DNA of 64,000 bases from JACKBJ01 sp964549495. GTDB taxonomy: Bacteria > Chloroflexota > Anaerolineae > Epilineales > Epilineaceae. Below, piece after piece: positions 44,157-52,162 of the stretch. The DNA lies in NCBI GenBank assembly GCA_964549495.1, contig CAZJWJ010000006.1, positions 23,225 to 87,224 of the forward strand. Reading direction: 5' to 3'. Position 1 is the first letter of the stretch; the number at the start of each line of letters is the position of its first letter. The translations under genes were made by a program, and so were the position numbers. The notes under the pieces are model-generated. The model was not told the origin of the DNA. It saw nothing but the letters and a program-made list of their open reading frames with translations, and ran no database searches.

Positions 44157-45688
44157 TGGACCCGCTTCGTTGGCCGAGCTGCGAAGTCGCGGCATACCTC
44201 GCGCCGCGCCTCCTGCGCTTGGCGATGCTGGCCGCTGCCTTGGTCGCCGCCCCCCAAGGCGGTCATCCGGTCGCGGCTCAGGACCTCACCGAAGACGAAA
44301 TCGAGGTGGCGAGCTTCGACGGACGTCGACTCCAGGTCGGAGCGGAGCTCGACTACTCGACGCTGGCCGAGGCCCTGTCCGAGGCGCGGGACGGCGATCG
44401 CATCGAGGTCCATGGTGGCCATCACACCGGGCCCTTCGCCATCGACGTGGCCATCGCGCTGGTCGGCATCGACCGGCCGGTGCTCGACGGCGGCGGCGAG
44501 GGCGACGTGCTGCGCCTGGGCGCGGCGCCGTCCCGCGTGGCCGGCTTCGAGATCCGGGGCAGCGGCGATCGCAACGACCGCGAGGATGCCGGCATCCGGG
44601 CCGATGCCGGGCCGGTCTCCATCGAGGACAACCACCTGGTCGACGTGCTCTACGGCATCAACCTCAAGCAGGCGCCCGGCAGCTTGATCGCCCGCAACGT
44701 CGTGCGGGGCCGCGACATCCACATCGCCCGCCGCGGCGACGGGATCCGCATCTGGGAGAGCCACGGCACGCGCATTCTCGACAACCGGGTCGAGGCCGGG
44801 CGCGACGTGGTGATCTGGTATTCCGAGGACCTCTTGATCCGCGGCAATACCGTGCGCGACGGGCGCTACGGGCTGCATTACATGTACTCCCACGCCAGCC
44901 GCATCGAGGCCAATCGCCTCGAGCGCAACGCGGTGGGCGCCTTCCTGATGTACTCCAAACAGCTGCTGATCGAGGGCAATGCGATGACCGGCAACCACGG
45001 CCCCTCGGGCTACGGGCTGGCGCTCAAGGACAGTGACGACATCCAGGTGATCGGCAACGTGATGGCCGGCAACCGGGTCGGCCTCTACCTGGACGGTACG
45101 CCCTCCAGCCGCGAGGCGCAGGGCATCGTCGAGCGCAACCACCTGGCCTACAACGACATCGGCGCCCTGCTGCTGCCGGCGGTGAAGCGCAACCGCTTCG
45201 CGGCCAACAGCTTCGTCGAGAACGGCCAGCAGGTGGCGCTGACCAGTCGCGGCTCGGCCGATGGCAACGACTGGACGCCCGACGGCCGGGGCAACTACTG
45301 GAGCGACTACGCCGGCTACGATGCCGACGGCGATGGCCTGGGCGACTTGCCCTACCAGCCCGCCAGCCTCTTCGACGACCTGTTGACGCGCCAGCCCGAG
45401 CTGCGGCTCTTCAGCATGAGCCCGGCCCAGGGCATGCTCGACCTGGCCGCCCGGGCCTTCCCGGTCTTCCGCCCGCCGGCCATCCTGACCGACGCTGCCC
45501 CGCGCACCCGCCCCCTGCCCTCGCCCGTGGCGGCTCCAGAGCGAAAGGGAGGACCGCTGGTCGCATTGGCCCTGGGCCTGGTGGCCTCGGCGGCACTCCT
45601 GATCGCGTGGGGACGAGCCCTGGACGCGACCACGCCCGGGCGCGAGCGACCGCGCGCGCTGCCCGAGCCCACGAGGATCCGACCATGA
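44156..45688 (+). CDS. nosD: NosD, periplasmic beta-helix copper-maturation protein
   Basis: 510 residues: a signal peptide (1-43), then a right-handed beta-helix of CASH/NosD type (e.g. ILDNRVEAGRDVVIWYSEDLLIRGNTV as repeated coils, NYWSDYAGYDADGDGLGD at its end), and a C-terminal membrane helix (about 465-490) that is not usual in proteobacterial NosD. NosD with NosFY supplies copper to the CuZ site of NosZ. It overlaps nosF by four bases. Confidence 0.94.
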   Translation: MDPLRWPSCEVAAYLAPRLLRLAMLAAALVAAPQGGHPVAAQDLTEDEIEVASFDGRRLQVGAELDYSTLAEALSEARDGDRIEVHGGHHTGPFAIDVAIALVGIDRPVLDGGGEGDVLRLGAAPSRVAGFEIRGSGDRNDREDAGIRADAGPVSIEDNHLVDVLYGINLKQAPGSLIARNVVRGRDIHIARRGDGIRIWESHGTRILDNRVEAGRDVVIWYSEDLLIRGNTVRDGRYGLHYMYSHASRIEANRLERNAVGAFLMYSKQLLIEGNAMTGNHGPSGYGLALKDSDDIQVIGNVMAGNRVGLYLDGTPSSREAQGIVERNHLAYNDIGALLLPAVKRNRFAANSFVENGQQVALTSRGSADGNDWTPDGRGNYWSDYAGYDADGDGLGDLPYQPASLFDDLLTRQPELRLFSMSPAQGMLDLAARAFPVFRPPAILTDAAPRTRPLPSPVAAPERKGGPLVALALGLVASAALLIAWGRALDATTPGRERPRALPEPTRIRP

Positions 45689-46572
45689 CCGAGACCATGA
45701 TCCACGCGGAGGCGCTGCGCGTCCGCTTCGGGCACGCGACCGTGCTGGATTCGCTGAGCTTCGAGCTGCCGGCCGGCGGCAGCCTGGCCCTGTGGGGCGA
45801 GAACGGTGCCGGCAAGACCACCGCCATCCGGGCGCTGCTGGGCCTCCTGCCTTTCGAGGGCCGCGTGACCATCGCCGGCCATCCGCTGCCAGAGCGGGGC
45901 CGTCAGGCGCGCGCCCAGGTGGGCTACGTGCCCCAACAGCTGGCCTTCTACGAGGACATGCCGGCCCTGGCCTTGCTGCGCTACTTCGCCGGACTGCGCG
46001 GCACGCCGCGTGACCAGGCGCCGGCCTTGCTGGAGCGCGTCGGCCTGGGCGACCAGGCCAAGAAGGCCGCCGGCGCCCTCTCTGGCGGCATGCGCCAACG
46101 CCTAGCCCTGGCGGTGGCCCTGCTGGGCCAGCCGCCCATCCTGATCCTCGATGAGCCGACGGCCAGCCTGGATCGCGAGGCGCGGGCGGACTTCGGGCAG
46201 CTGCTGGCCGAGCAGCGCGCGGCCGGCCGGGCGCTGCTCTTCACCTCGCACCGCATCGAGGAGGTGGTCGCCTTGGCCGACCAGGTGATCGTGCTAACCG
46301 GTGGCCGCGAGCGCTTGCGCTGCGAGGCCGGCCAGCTCGAGCGTGCGCTGCGACCCGAGACGATCCTGCGCATCGCTCTGTCCGAGGCGGGGATCGAGAC
46401 CGCGCTGTCGGTGCTGACCAGCCAGGGTTTCGAGGCCCGCCGCAACGGTCACGGCGTCAAGGTCCGCGTGGCCACCGGCGAGCGGGCCGCGCCCCTGTCG
46501 GCCCTGGCCCGCGCCGGCATTCCGCCCATCGACTTCCAACTGGAGGAGGCGCGCACATGGCCCCCCGAGTGA
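45685..46572 (+). CDS. nosF: NosF, ABC-type ATPase
   Basis: 295 residues. Walker A GENGAGKTT (38-46), signature LSGGM (132-136), Walker B ILILDEPTASLD (152-163) and the switch His in LFTSHR. It powers NosY and NosD in NosZ copper maturation. It overlaps nosD by four and nosY by 16 bases. Confidence 0.95.
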   Translation: MTETMIHAEALRVRFGHATVLDSLSFELPAGGSLALWGENGAGKTTAIRALLGLLPFEGRVTIAGHPLPERGRQARAQVGYVPQQLAFYEDMPALALLRYFAGLRGTPRDQAPALLERVGLGDQAKKAAGALSGGMRQRLALAVALLGQPPILILDEPTASLDREARADFGQLLAEQRAAGRALLFTSHRIEEVVALADQVIVLTGGRERLRCEAGQLERALRPETILRIALSEAGIETALSVLTSQGFEARRNGHGVKVRVATGERAAPLSALARAGIPPIDFQLEEARTWPPE

Positions 46573-47387
46573 TCCTGCTGGTGGCCCGCAAGGAGGTGCG
46601 CGACGCCCTGCGCAACCGCTGGTTCCTGCTGTATGCCATCGGCTTCGCCGTCCTGGCCCTGGCCCTCTCGCGCCTGAGCCTGAGCGCGGGCAGCGCGGCC
46701 GGCTTCAGCGGCTTCGGTCGCACCGCCGCCAGCCTGGTCAACCTGGTGCTCCTGGTCGTGCCTCTGATGGGCCTGACCCTGGGCGCCGGCAGCCTGGCCG
46801 GCGAGCGCGAGCGCGGCACCCTGGCCGCCCTGCTCTCTCAGCCCGTCTCGCGCCGCGAGGTCTTGCTCGGCAAGTTCCTCGGCCTGGCCCTGGCGCTCTG
46901 CGCCGCCCTGGCCCTGGGCTTCGGCCTGGCCGGATTGGCGGTGGGCGCCGGCGGCGGGGCCGTCGGCGCCGAGGCCTACGCCGGCCTCCTGGGCTTCACG
47001 TTGCTCTTGGCCCTTGCGATGTTGGCCCTGGGCCTGCTCATCTCCTCCCTGTCCCGACAGGTCGGCACGGCCACCGGCGTGGCGCTCTTCGCCTGGCTGG
47101 CGCTGGTCTTCCTGGGCGATTTGGGCCTCATGGGCAGCGCCATGACCATGCGCATGGACGTGGGCACGCTTCTGGCGCTGGGCCTGGTCAACCCGCTATC
47201 CAGCTTCAAGATCGCCGCCGTCGGCGCCATCACCGGCAGCCTGGACGTGCTGGGGCCGGCCGGTGTCTACGCCACCCGCCACTACGGCGCGGCCTTGCCG
47301 GCCATCCTGGCCGGCCTGCTCGTCGCCTGGTGTCTGGCGCCCTTGGCAGCCGCCGGCTGGATCTTCGAGGAGAGGGGGATCCGATGA
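46557..47387 (+). CDS. nosY: NosY, ABC-type permease
   Basis: 276 residues with six membrane helices and the ABC-2 pattern GAGSLAGERERGTLAALLSQPVSRREVLLGKF. It pairs with NosF to form the transporter that works with NosD. Overlaps both neighbours, so the nos genes are translated as one unit. Confidence 0.94.
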   Translation: MAPRVILLVARKEVRDALRNRWFLLYAIGFAVLALALSRLSLSAGSAAGFSGFGRTAASLVNLVLLVVPLMGLTLGAGSLAGERERGTLAALLSQPVSRREVLLGKFLGLALALCAALALGFGLAGLAVGAGGGAVGAEAYAGLLGFTLLLALAMLALGLLISSLSRQVGTATGVALFAWLALVFLGDLGLMGSAMTMRMDVGTLLALGLVNPLSSFKIAAVGAITGSLDVLGPAGVYATRHYGAALPAILAGLLVAWCLAPLAAAGWIFEERGIR

Positions 47388-47938
47388 TGAACCGCCCGAC
47401 CTTTGGTCGCCTCGAATTCGGTCGGCGACCGGCGAGCGTCACCGCTCTCGCCATCCTGTTTGGGCTGCTGTTCGTGCTGACCGGGACCCTCACGGGCTGC
47501 GGACCGGACACCGATCCGCTGGCCCCGCCGGAGATCCGCTACGGTGAGGACGTCTGCGACGCCTGCCAGATGATCATCTCCGACCCCCGCTTCGCTGCGG
47601 CGACCGTCGTCGAGGTAGATGGGGCGAGCCAGGCGCGGCGCTTCGACGACATCGGCGATCTGCTGGAGTACCACCGGGAGGATCCGGATCTGGTGGTCTT
47701 GGCCTGGTACGTCCACGACTACGACAGCGAAGCCTGGCTGGACGCCCGTCGGGCGCACTACGTCCGCGCCGAGGGCATCCGCAGCCCGATGGGCTTTGGC
47801 TTGGCGGCCTTCGCCGAGCCCGAGCGAGCCGAGGCATTCGCTGCCGAGATGGCGGGCGAGGTCCTCGACTTCGAGACCCTGCTCGGCCGGCCGCCAGGCG
47901 GGTCGACGGCAAGCGAGTCACCGGGCAGCTTTCCCTGA
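47384..47938 (+). CDS. nosL: NosL, copper-binding lipoprotein
   Basis: 184 residues with lipobox LTGC (C39) and the Cu(I) motif CDACQM (C58, C61, M63), followed by the NosL fold (FDDIGDLLEY, AHYVRAEGIRSPMGFGLAAF). It passes copper to NosD and NosZ. Two ATG codons in tandem; the first overlaps the nosY stop. Confidence 0.94.
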   Translation: MMNRPTFGRLEFGRRPASVTALAILFGLLFVLTGTLTGCGPDTDPLAPPEIRYGEDVCDACQMIISDPRFAAATVVEVDGASQARRFDDIGDLLEYHREDPDLVVLAWYVHDYDSEAWLDARRAHYVRAEGIRSPMGFGLAAFAEPERAEAFAAEMAGEVLDFETLLGRPPGGSTASESPGSFP

Positions 47939-48002
47939 TTCCATATCCCAGCTCCGATCTTCAACCCCAATCCGAAACCGATTCCCGCGAGGAGAGACGA
48001 CG

Positions 48003-48461
48003 ATGCGAACGATGAACTGGATCCGCCGGATGACGCTCGCCCTGGCGCTGCTGACCATGGCCACCGGTGCCATGGCCTGCAACGGCTCCGAGCCCGCCGA
48101 TCCCGCCCCGCCCGATTCCGCCGATTCGGCCGAAGGCTCGAGCGACGACGCGGCCGATGCCGAGCTGCCACCGGGCCTGGTCGCCGGTGACCCGGCCAAT
48201 GGGGAAGAGCGCTTCACGCCCTGCGCCGGCTGTCACGGTGCCGATGCCACCGGCATCGAGGGACTGGGCAAGAACCTGCGCACCAGCGAGTTCCTGGACG
48301 GTCTGAGCGACGCCGAGGCCGTGGCCTTCTTGAAGGAGGGCCGGCCGGCCGGCCATCCGCTCAACACCACCGGAGTGGACATGCCGCCCAAGGGCGGCGA
48401 CCCGACGCTGAGCGAACAAGACCTGCTGGACATCGTGGTCTATTTGCGAGACCTCGAGTGA
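48003..48461 (+). CDS. Lipoprotein monoheme cytochrome c
   Basis: 152 residues: lipobox AMAC (C26), a Ser/Asp/Ala-rich linker, then heme site CAGCH (74-78) and axial Met in VDMPPKGG. Resembles nosC-type or oxidase donor cytochromes, and probably feeds NosZ or the downstream oxidase. GAGGAGAG precedes the ATG. Confidence 0.92.
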   Translation: MRTMNWIRRMTLALALLTMATGAMACNGSEPADPAPPDSADSAEGSSDDAADAELPPGLVAGDPANGEERFTPCAGCHGADATGIEGLGKNLRTSEFLDGLSDAEAVAFLKEGRPAGHPLNTTGVDMPPKGGDPTLSEQDLLDIVVYLRDLE

Positions 48462-48609
48462 TTCTGGCATGCTGCGGCCCGACCGGGAGCCTCGAAGACC
48501 TGCTCGATTCCTCGGACTGCAAGGCGAGGAACGGCATGGGTTCCCCGGACCGCTCGAGCGCCCGCCACGGGTGCACACGTCGAGGAGCAAGGAGAGGAGA
48601 GTGGATACC

Positions 48610-48789
48610 ATGACCGAAGAAATGCGCGACGCGACGGTCCACGAGGAAGGGGAGGCACATCCCTGGCAGCAGGTGCTGCTGGACGATGTCTTCCTGTTGA
48701 TGATGGCCGGCCTGGTGGTGCCGACCCTGTTCTACATCGTCTGGGGCCTGATGGAACTGGCCCAGGTGCCGGTCTTCAGCGCGCCATGA
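48610..48789 (+). CDS. Small single-pass membrane subunit of the heme-copper oxidase
   Basis: 59 residues, one hydrophobic helix (FLLMMAGLVVPTLFYIVWGLM). Located just before, and overlapping by four bases, the subunit II gene. Size and place recall subunit IIa of ba3-type oxidases. Start ATG with GAGGAG ten bases upstream; GTG at 48601 is possible but too close to it. Confidence 0.75.
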   Translation: MTEEMRDATVHEEGEAHPWQQVLLDDVFLLMMAGLVVPTLFYIVWGLMELAQVPVFSAP

Positions 48790-49361
48790 ATCAGACCCAC
48801 ACCGGGGACGCGGGTGCGACCATCGCCCGCAACAGCACCCTGATCGCGCCGGAGGGCCGTTGGTGGGCGCCGCTGGGACGGGACGAGCGCCTGTGGGTGC
48901 TGGTCACCCTGATCTGGGCGCTGGCCATGTTCGCCATGATGCAGCTGATCTGGCCGCGCATCGGCGATCAGCAGACCGTCATCGAGACCTTCCGCGTCGA
49001 GCCGACGGCCTTCCAGGGGCTCGTCACCGAGTTCACCGAAACCCATCAGGTCGAGGAGCGCGCCGGAATGCCGGTGGTCGCGCCGCCGCCCGGTCCGGTC
49101 TACCTGCTGGCCATGCGCTACCAGTTCCGGCCCATCCTGCGCCTGCAGCAGGGTGAGACCTACGAATTGCACATGAGCTCGCTGGACGTGCAGCACGGCC
49201 TGTCGCTGCAGCCGGACAACGTCAACTTCCAGGTGCTGCCGGGTTACGTGACCGTCCTGAAGATCACGCCCAAGGAGGTGGGGGACTACGTGGTGGTCTG
49301 CAACGAGTACTGCGGTACCGGTCATCACCTAATGTTGGGTGGAATCGAGGTGGTCCAATGA
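48786..49361 (+). CDS. Heme-copper oxidase subunit II with CuA site
   Basis: 191 residues: an N-terminal membrane helix (35-58), then a cupredoxin with CuA ligands His in DVQHGLSL, C172, C176, H180 and M183 (CNEYCGTGHHLM). Accepts electrons from cytochrome c. Overlaps subunit I by four bases. Confidence 0.93.
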   Translation: MNQTHTGDAGATIARNSTLIAPEGRWWAPLGRDERLWVLVTLIWALAMFAMMQLIWPRIGDQQTVIETFRVEPTAFQGLVTEFTETHQVEERAGMPVVAPPPGPVYLLAMRYQFRPILRLQQGETYELHMSSLDVQHGLSLQPDNVNFQVLPGYVTVLKITPKEVGDYVVVCNEYCGTGHHLMLGGIEVVQ

Positions 49362-51067
49362 GCGCCACCCGCGAGACGACCATCGGGCGTATCTGCCAGG
49401 TGACCGGCCTGACGGTCGATCCCAAGGCCGAGCGCCTGCTCTTGTTCAACGCCGTCACGGCCGTGCTCTGGCTGGCCACCGGCGGCACTTTGGCGCTGCT
49501 CACGCTCCTGACGCGCTGGCAGGATGTCGGGCTGATCACCGACTCGGAATGGTTCTACCGGATCATCGGCGCCCACGGCGCGGCCATGCTGCTCTTCTGG
49601 ATCCTCTTCTTCGAGGTGGCCGGCCTGATCTTCGGCGGCAGCATCCTGCTCAGCCGGCGCATGCGCGCGCCGCGCATGGGCTGGCTGGCCTACTGGATGA
49701 TGCTCGTCGGCTCCCTGGCCACCTTCGTGATCATGCTCTCCGGCGATGCCACGGTGATGTTCACCGCCTACCCGCCGCTGGAGGCCACCAGCTGGTTCTA
49801 CTTCTGGATCCTGATCTTCGCCGTCGGCGCCCTGGTGGCGGTGCTGCACTTCTTGGTCAACGTCGTGGCCGCGCGGCTCGACGGGATGCGCACCCTGCCT
49901 CTCTTCACCTTCGCGCTGGTGGTGGCGGCCATCCTGGCCCTCTTCACGCTCGTCTCCGGCACCTTGGCCATCGTGCCGGCCTGGCTCTGGAGCCTGGGCC
50001 TGATCGACCACGTCGACCCCGGCAGCTACCGGCTGCTCTTCTGGGGCTTCGGCCACGGGGCGCAGCAGGTCAACCTGGCGGCCATGGTCGGCATCTGGTA
50101 CGCCCTGGCCACGCTGACCACCGGCGCCAGGCCGATCAACGAAGGGCTCAGCCGGGGGGCCTTCGTCCTCTACGTGCTCTTCATCCAGATGGGCTCGATC
50201 CACCACATCCTGGTCGATCCCGGACTGGGCGAGTGGGCGCGCGGCATCAACACCAGCTACTTCCTCTACGCGGCGGTGCTTGGCAGCATGATCCACGCCT
50301 TCACCATCCCGGCCAGCGTCGAGGTGGCCCAGCGCGGCGCCTCGCGTGGCAAGGGGCTGCTCGGCTGGCTGCGCGCCGCGCCCTGGTCCTCGCCGGGCTT
50401 CGCCGCCTTGGCGGTGAGCTTTGCGATGTTCGGCATCCTGGGCGGCATCAGCGGCGTGATCATGGGCGGGGTGCAGGTGAACATGATCGCCCACAACACG
50501 CTGATCGTGCCGGCCCACTTCCACATGACGGTGGTGGCCGGCACGACCCTGGCCTTCATGGGCATCAGCTACATCCTGGTTCCCTTGATCGTGCGCCGCG
50601 ACCTCTTCCTGCCTTCCTGGGCCCGATGGCAGCCCTACATCTTCGGGCTGGGCATGCTGATCTTCGGCATCGGCATGGGCCTGGCCGGCCATGCCGGCTT
50701 GCCGCGCCGCCACTTCGACATCACCTTCAACGGCTTGCCCTTGGCCCAAGGGATCTTCGAGACGCCCTTCGTCGATCGGACCTTGGCCATGATGGGCATC
50801 GGCGGTCTGATCGCCATCACCGCCGGCGCCATGTTCGTGGTGGTGGCGGCCGGCACCGTCTTCTTGGGCAAGCGCAACGACTGCCCGGAGGTCGGCGATT
50901 TGGATGCACGTGCCCTGACGCCGGAGAGCCGCGAGCCGGTGCACGCCGGCCGCTTCGAAGCGCCGGGCACCTTCGTCCTGGCCACGGTCTGGCTGGCGCT
51001 CTTCGTGCTGCTCTATGCCTACTCCTGGCGCGAGCTGGGCCAGGTCGCCTGGATCATCGGGCGCTGA
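49358..51067 (+). CDS. Heme-copper superfamily subunit I, predicted CuA-type nitric oxide reductase
   Basis: 569 residues, 12 or more helices. Low-spin heme ligands H73 and H389, high-spin heme H387, and CuB ligands H233, H282 and H283 are present. The residue four after H233, Tyr in A- and B-type oxygen reductases, is Gln (HGAQQ, Q237), and the C-family Tyr position is not obvious. The loss argues for NO reduction, as in alternative NOR families such as eNOR/sNOR, and fits its place beside nosZ. A role in O2 reduction is not excluded. Confidence 0.85.
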   Translation: MSATRETTIGRICQVTGLTVDPKAERLLLFNAVTAVLWLATGGTLALLTLLTRWQDVGLITDSEWFYRIIGAHGAAMLLFWILFFEVAGLIFGGSILLSRRMRAPRMGWLAYWMMLVGSLATFVIMLSGDATVMFTAYPPLEATSWFYFWILIFAVGALVAVLHFLVNVVAARLDGMRTLPLFTFALVVAAILALFTLVSGTLAIVPAWLWSLGLIDHVDPGSYRLLFWGFGHGAQQVNLAAMVGIWYALATLTTGARPINEGLSRGAFVLYVLFIQMGSIHHILVDPGLGEWARGINTSYFLYAAVLGSMIHAFTIPASVEVAQRGASRGKGLLGWLRAAPWSSPGFAALAVSFAMFGILGGISGVIMGGVQVNMIAHNTLIVPAHFHMTVVAGTTLAFMGISYILVPLIVRRDLFLPSWARWQPYIFGLGMLIFGIGMGLAGHAGLPRRHFDITFNGLPLAQGIFETPFVDRTLAMMGIGGLIAITAGAMFVVVAAGTVFLGKRNDCPEVGDLDARALTPESREPVHAGRFEAPGTFVLATVWLALFVLLYAYSWRELGQVAWIIGR

Positions 51068-51125
51068 GGTCCCGATCGCGATGGACGGCTCGGCCCGGTC
51101 GACGCGAATGCAGCCGAGTTCGCCT

Positions 51126-52037
51126 TCACCGAGATGTCGAATCCTCATCGGAGGCCGGCGCGCCGTCGAGCGCGCCGGCCTCTCGCGCCAGCAGCCGCAG
51201 CAGCAGGACCAGGTAGATCAGGCCGCCGGCGAACATGATCCAGCCGCCGAGCCGCTGGTCGGCCAGGGCGCTCATGCCCCACAGCCCGGTGGAGCGCGCG
51301 GCGTACCAGGGGTAGAGCGGCCGGGCGGAGAAGATCAGGGCCAAGGCCACCAGCATGCCGGCCATGCTGCTGGCGAAGCAGAGGCCGTAGACGGCGTGGC
51401 TGCTGCCCGATCGTCGATCTCGATCGCCCGGAGACTCGCCGAGCCCTCGAAGCACCAACCACCAGAAGGCCATCGCGCTGCCCAGCATCAAGAGGTGCTC
51501 GGCCCCGTGAATCGGCCGGCTGCGCAGGGCGGCGTCGTAGGCCGGCGGCAGATGCCAGACCAGCAGGTTGAGGTTGAAGACCAGGCCGACCAGCCAGGGC
51601 CGGCGGGCCGGGGCCAGCAGGCGGCCGATCCAGCGTTCCAGCTCCGGTCGCGGGCCGGCCAGGAGGCCGGGCAATGCCTGCCGGGCGACCGCCAAGGGGC
51701 GCGCATAGAAGAGCAGCGGCGGCGCGATCTGCAGCAGGACCAAGTGCTGCACCATGTGCGCCGCCAGGGCGTCGTCGCTGTAGACCTCGATCGGCCCGCC
51801 GAAGGCGACGGCCAGCGAGGTCAGGCCGGCCAGGAAGGCCAGGAGATGGCGGATCCCGAAGGCCCGCTCGGCGGATGCCCGGCGCCAGGCCCAGAAGTAG
51901 GCCAGGCCGGACAGCGCCACGAGCAGTGCGAGCCCGGGTGCCAAGGCCAGGATCGGCCAGTCGCCGGTACCGCTGGTATGCGCCGGCCCGGCGCGGGGCC
52001 CGAAAGCCAGCGGCCCGGCGGGATTCCATCGGCTCAT
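51126..52037 (-). CDS. ctaG: CtaG-type (caa3) oxidase copper-assembly protein
   Basis: 303 residues, seven or so membrane helices, with His-rich motifs HMVQHLVLLQIAPPLL and HGAEHLLMLG of the caa3_CtaG family. Probably inserts copper into the CuB site of the neighbouring oxidase. ATG with GGGAG about 12 bases upstream. It converges on subunit I, and a 12-bp hairpin lies in its 3' end. Confidence 0.9.
   Translation of the reverse strand: MSRWNPAGPLAFGPRAGPAHTSGTGDWPILALAPGLALLVALSGLAYFWAWRRASAERAFGIRHLLAFLAGLTSLAVAFGGPIEVYSDDALAAHMVQHLVLLQIAPPLLFYARPLAVARQALPGLLAGPRPELERWIGRLLAPARRPWLVGLVFNLNLLVWHLPPAYDAALRSRPIHGAEHLLMLGSAMAFWWLVLRGLGESPGDRDRRSGSSHAVYGLCFASSMAGMLVALALIFSARPLYPWYAARSTGLWGMSALADQRLGGWIMFAGGLIYLVLLLRLLAREAGALDGAPASDEDSTSR
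51151..51182. terminator. 12-bp hairpin inside the 3' end of ctaG
   Basis: GAGGCCGGCGCG pairs with CGCGCCGGCCTC around an eight-base loop. It lies 84 bases past the stop of subunit I, so it may end the nos/oxidase transcript while coding for ctaG on the other strand. No U-tract. Confidence 0.45.
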
Positions 52038-52162
52038 GCGTTCAGAACTCCCTGCACGGTTCGGATATGCGAGCAGGCGCCGAGGCGCTTGTCGCCGGAC
52101 CGTGTCGAGGTGTCGACATCGAGGCTTCGGCCAAGGCACGGAGGTGCTTCGTGAAGGATAAC

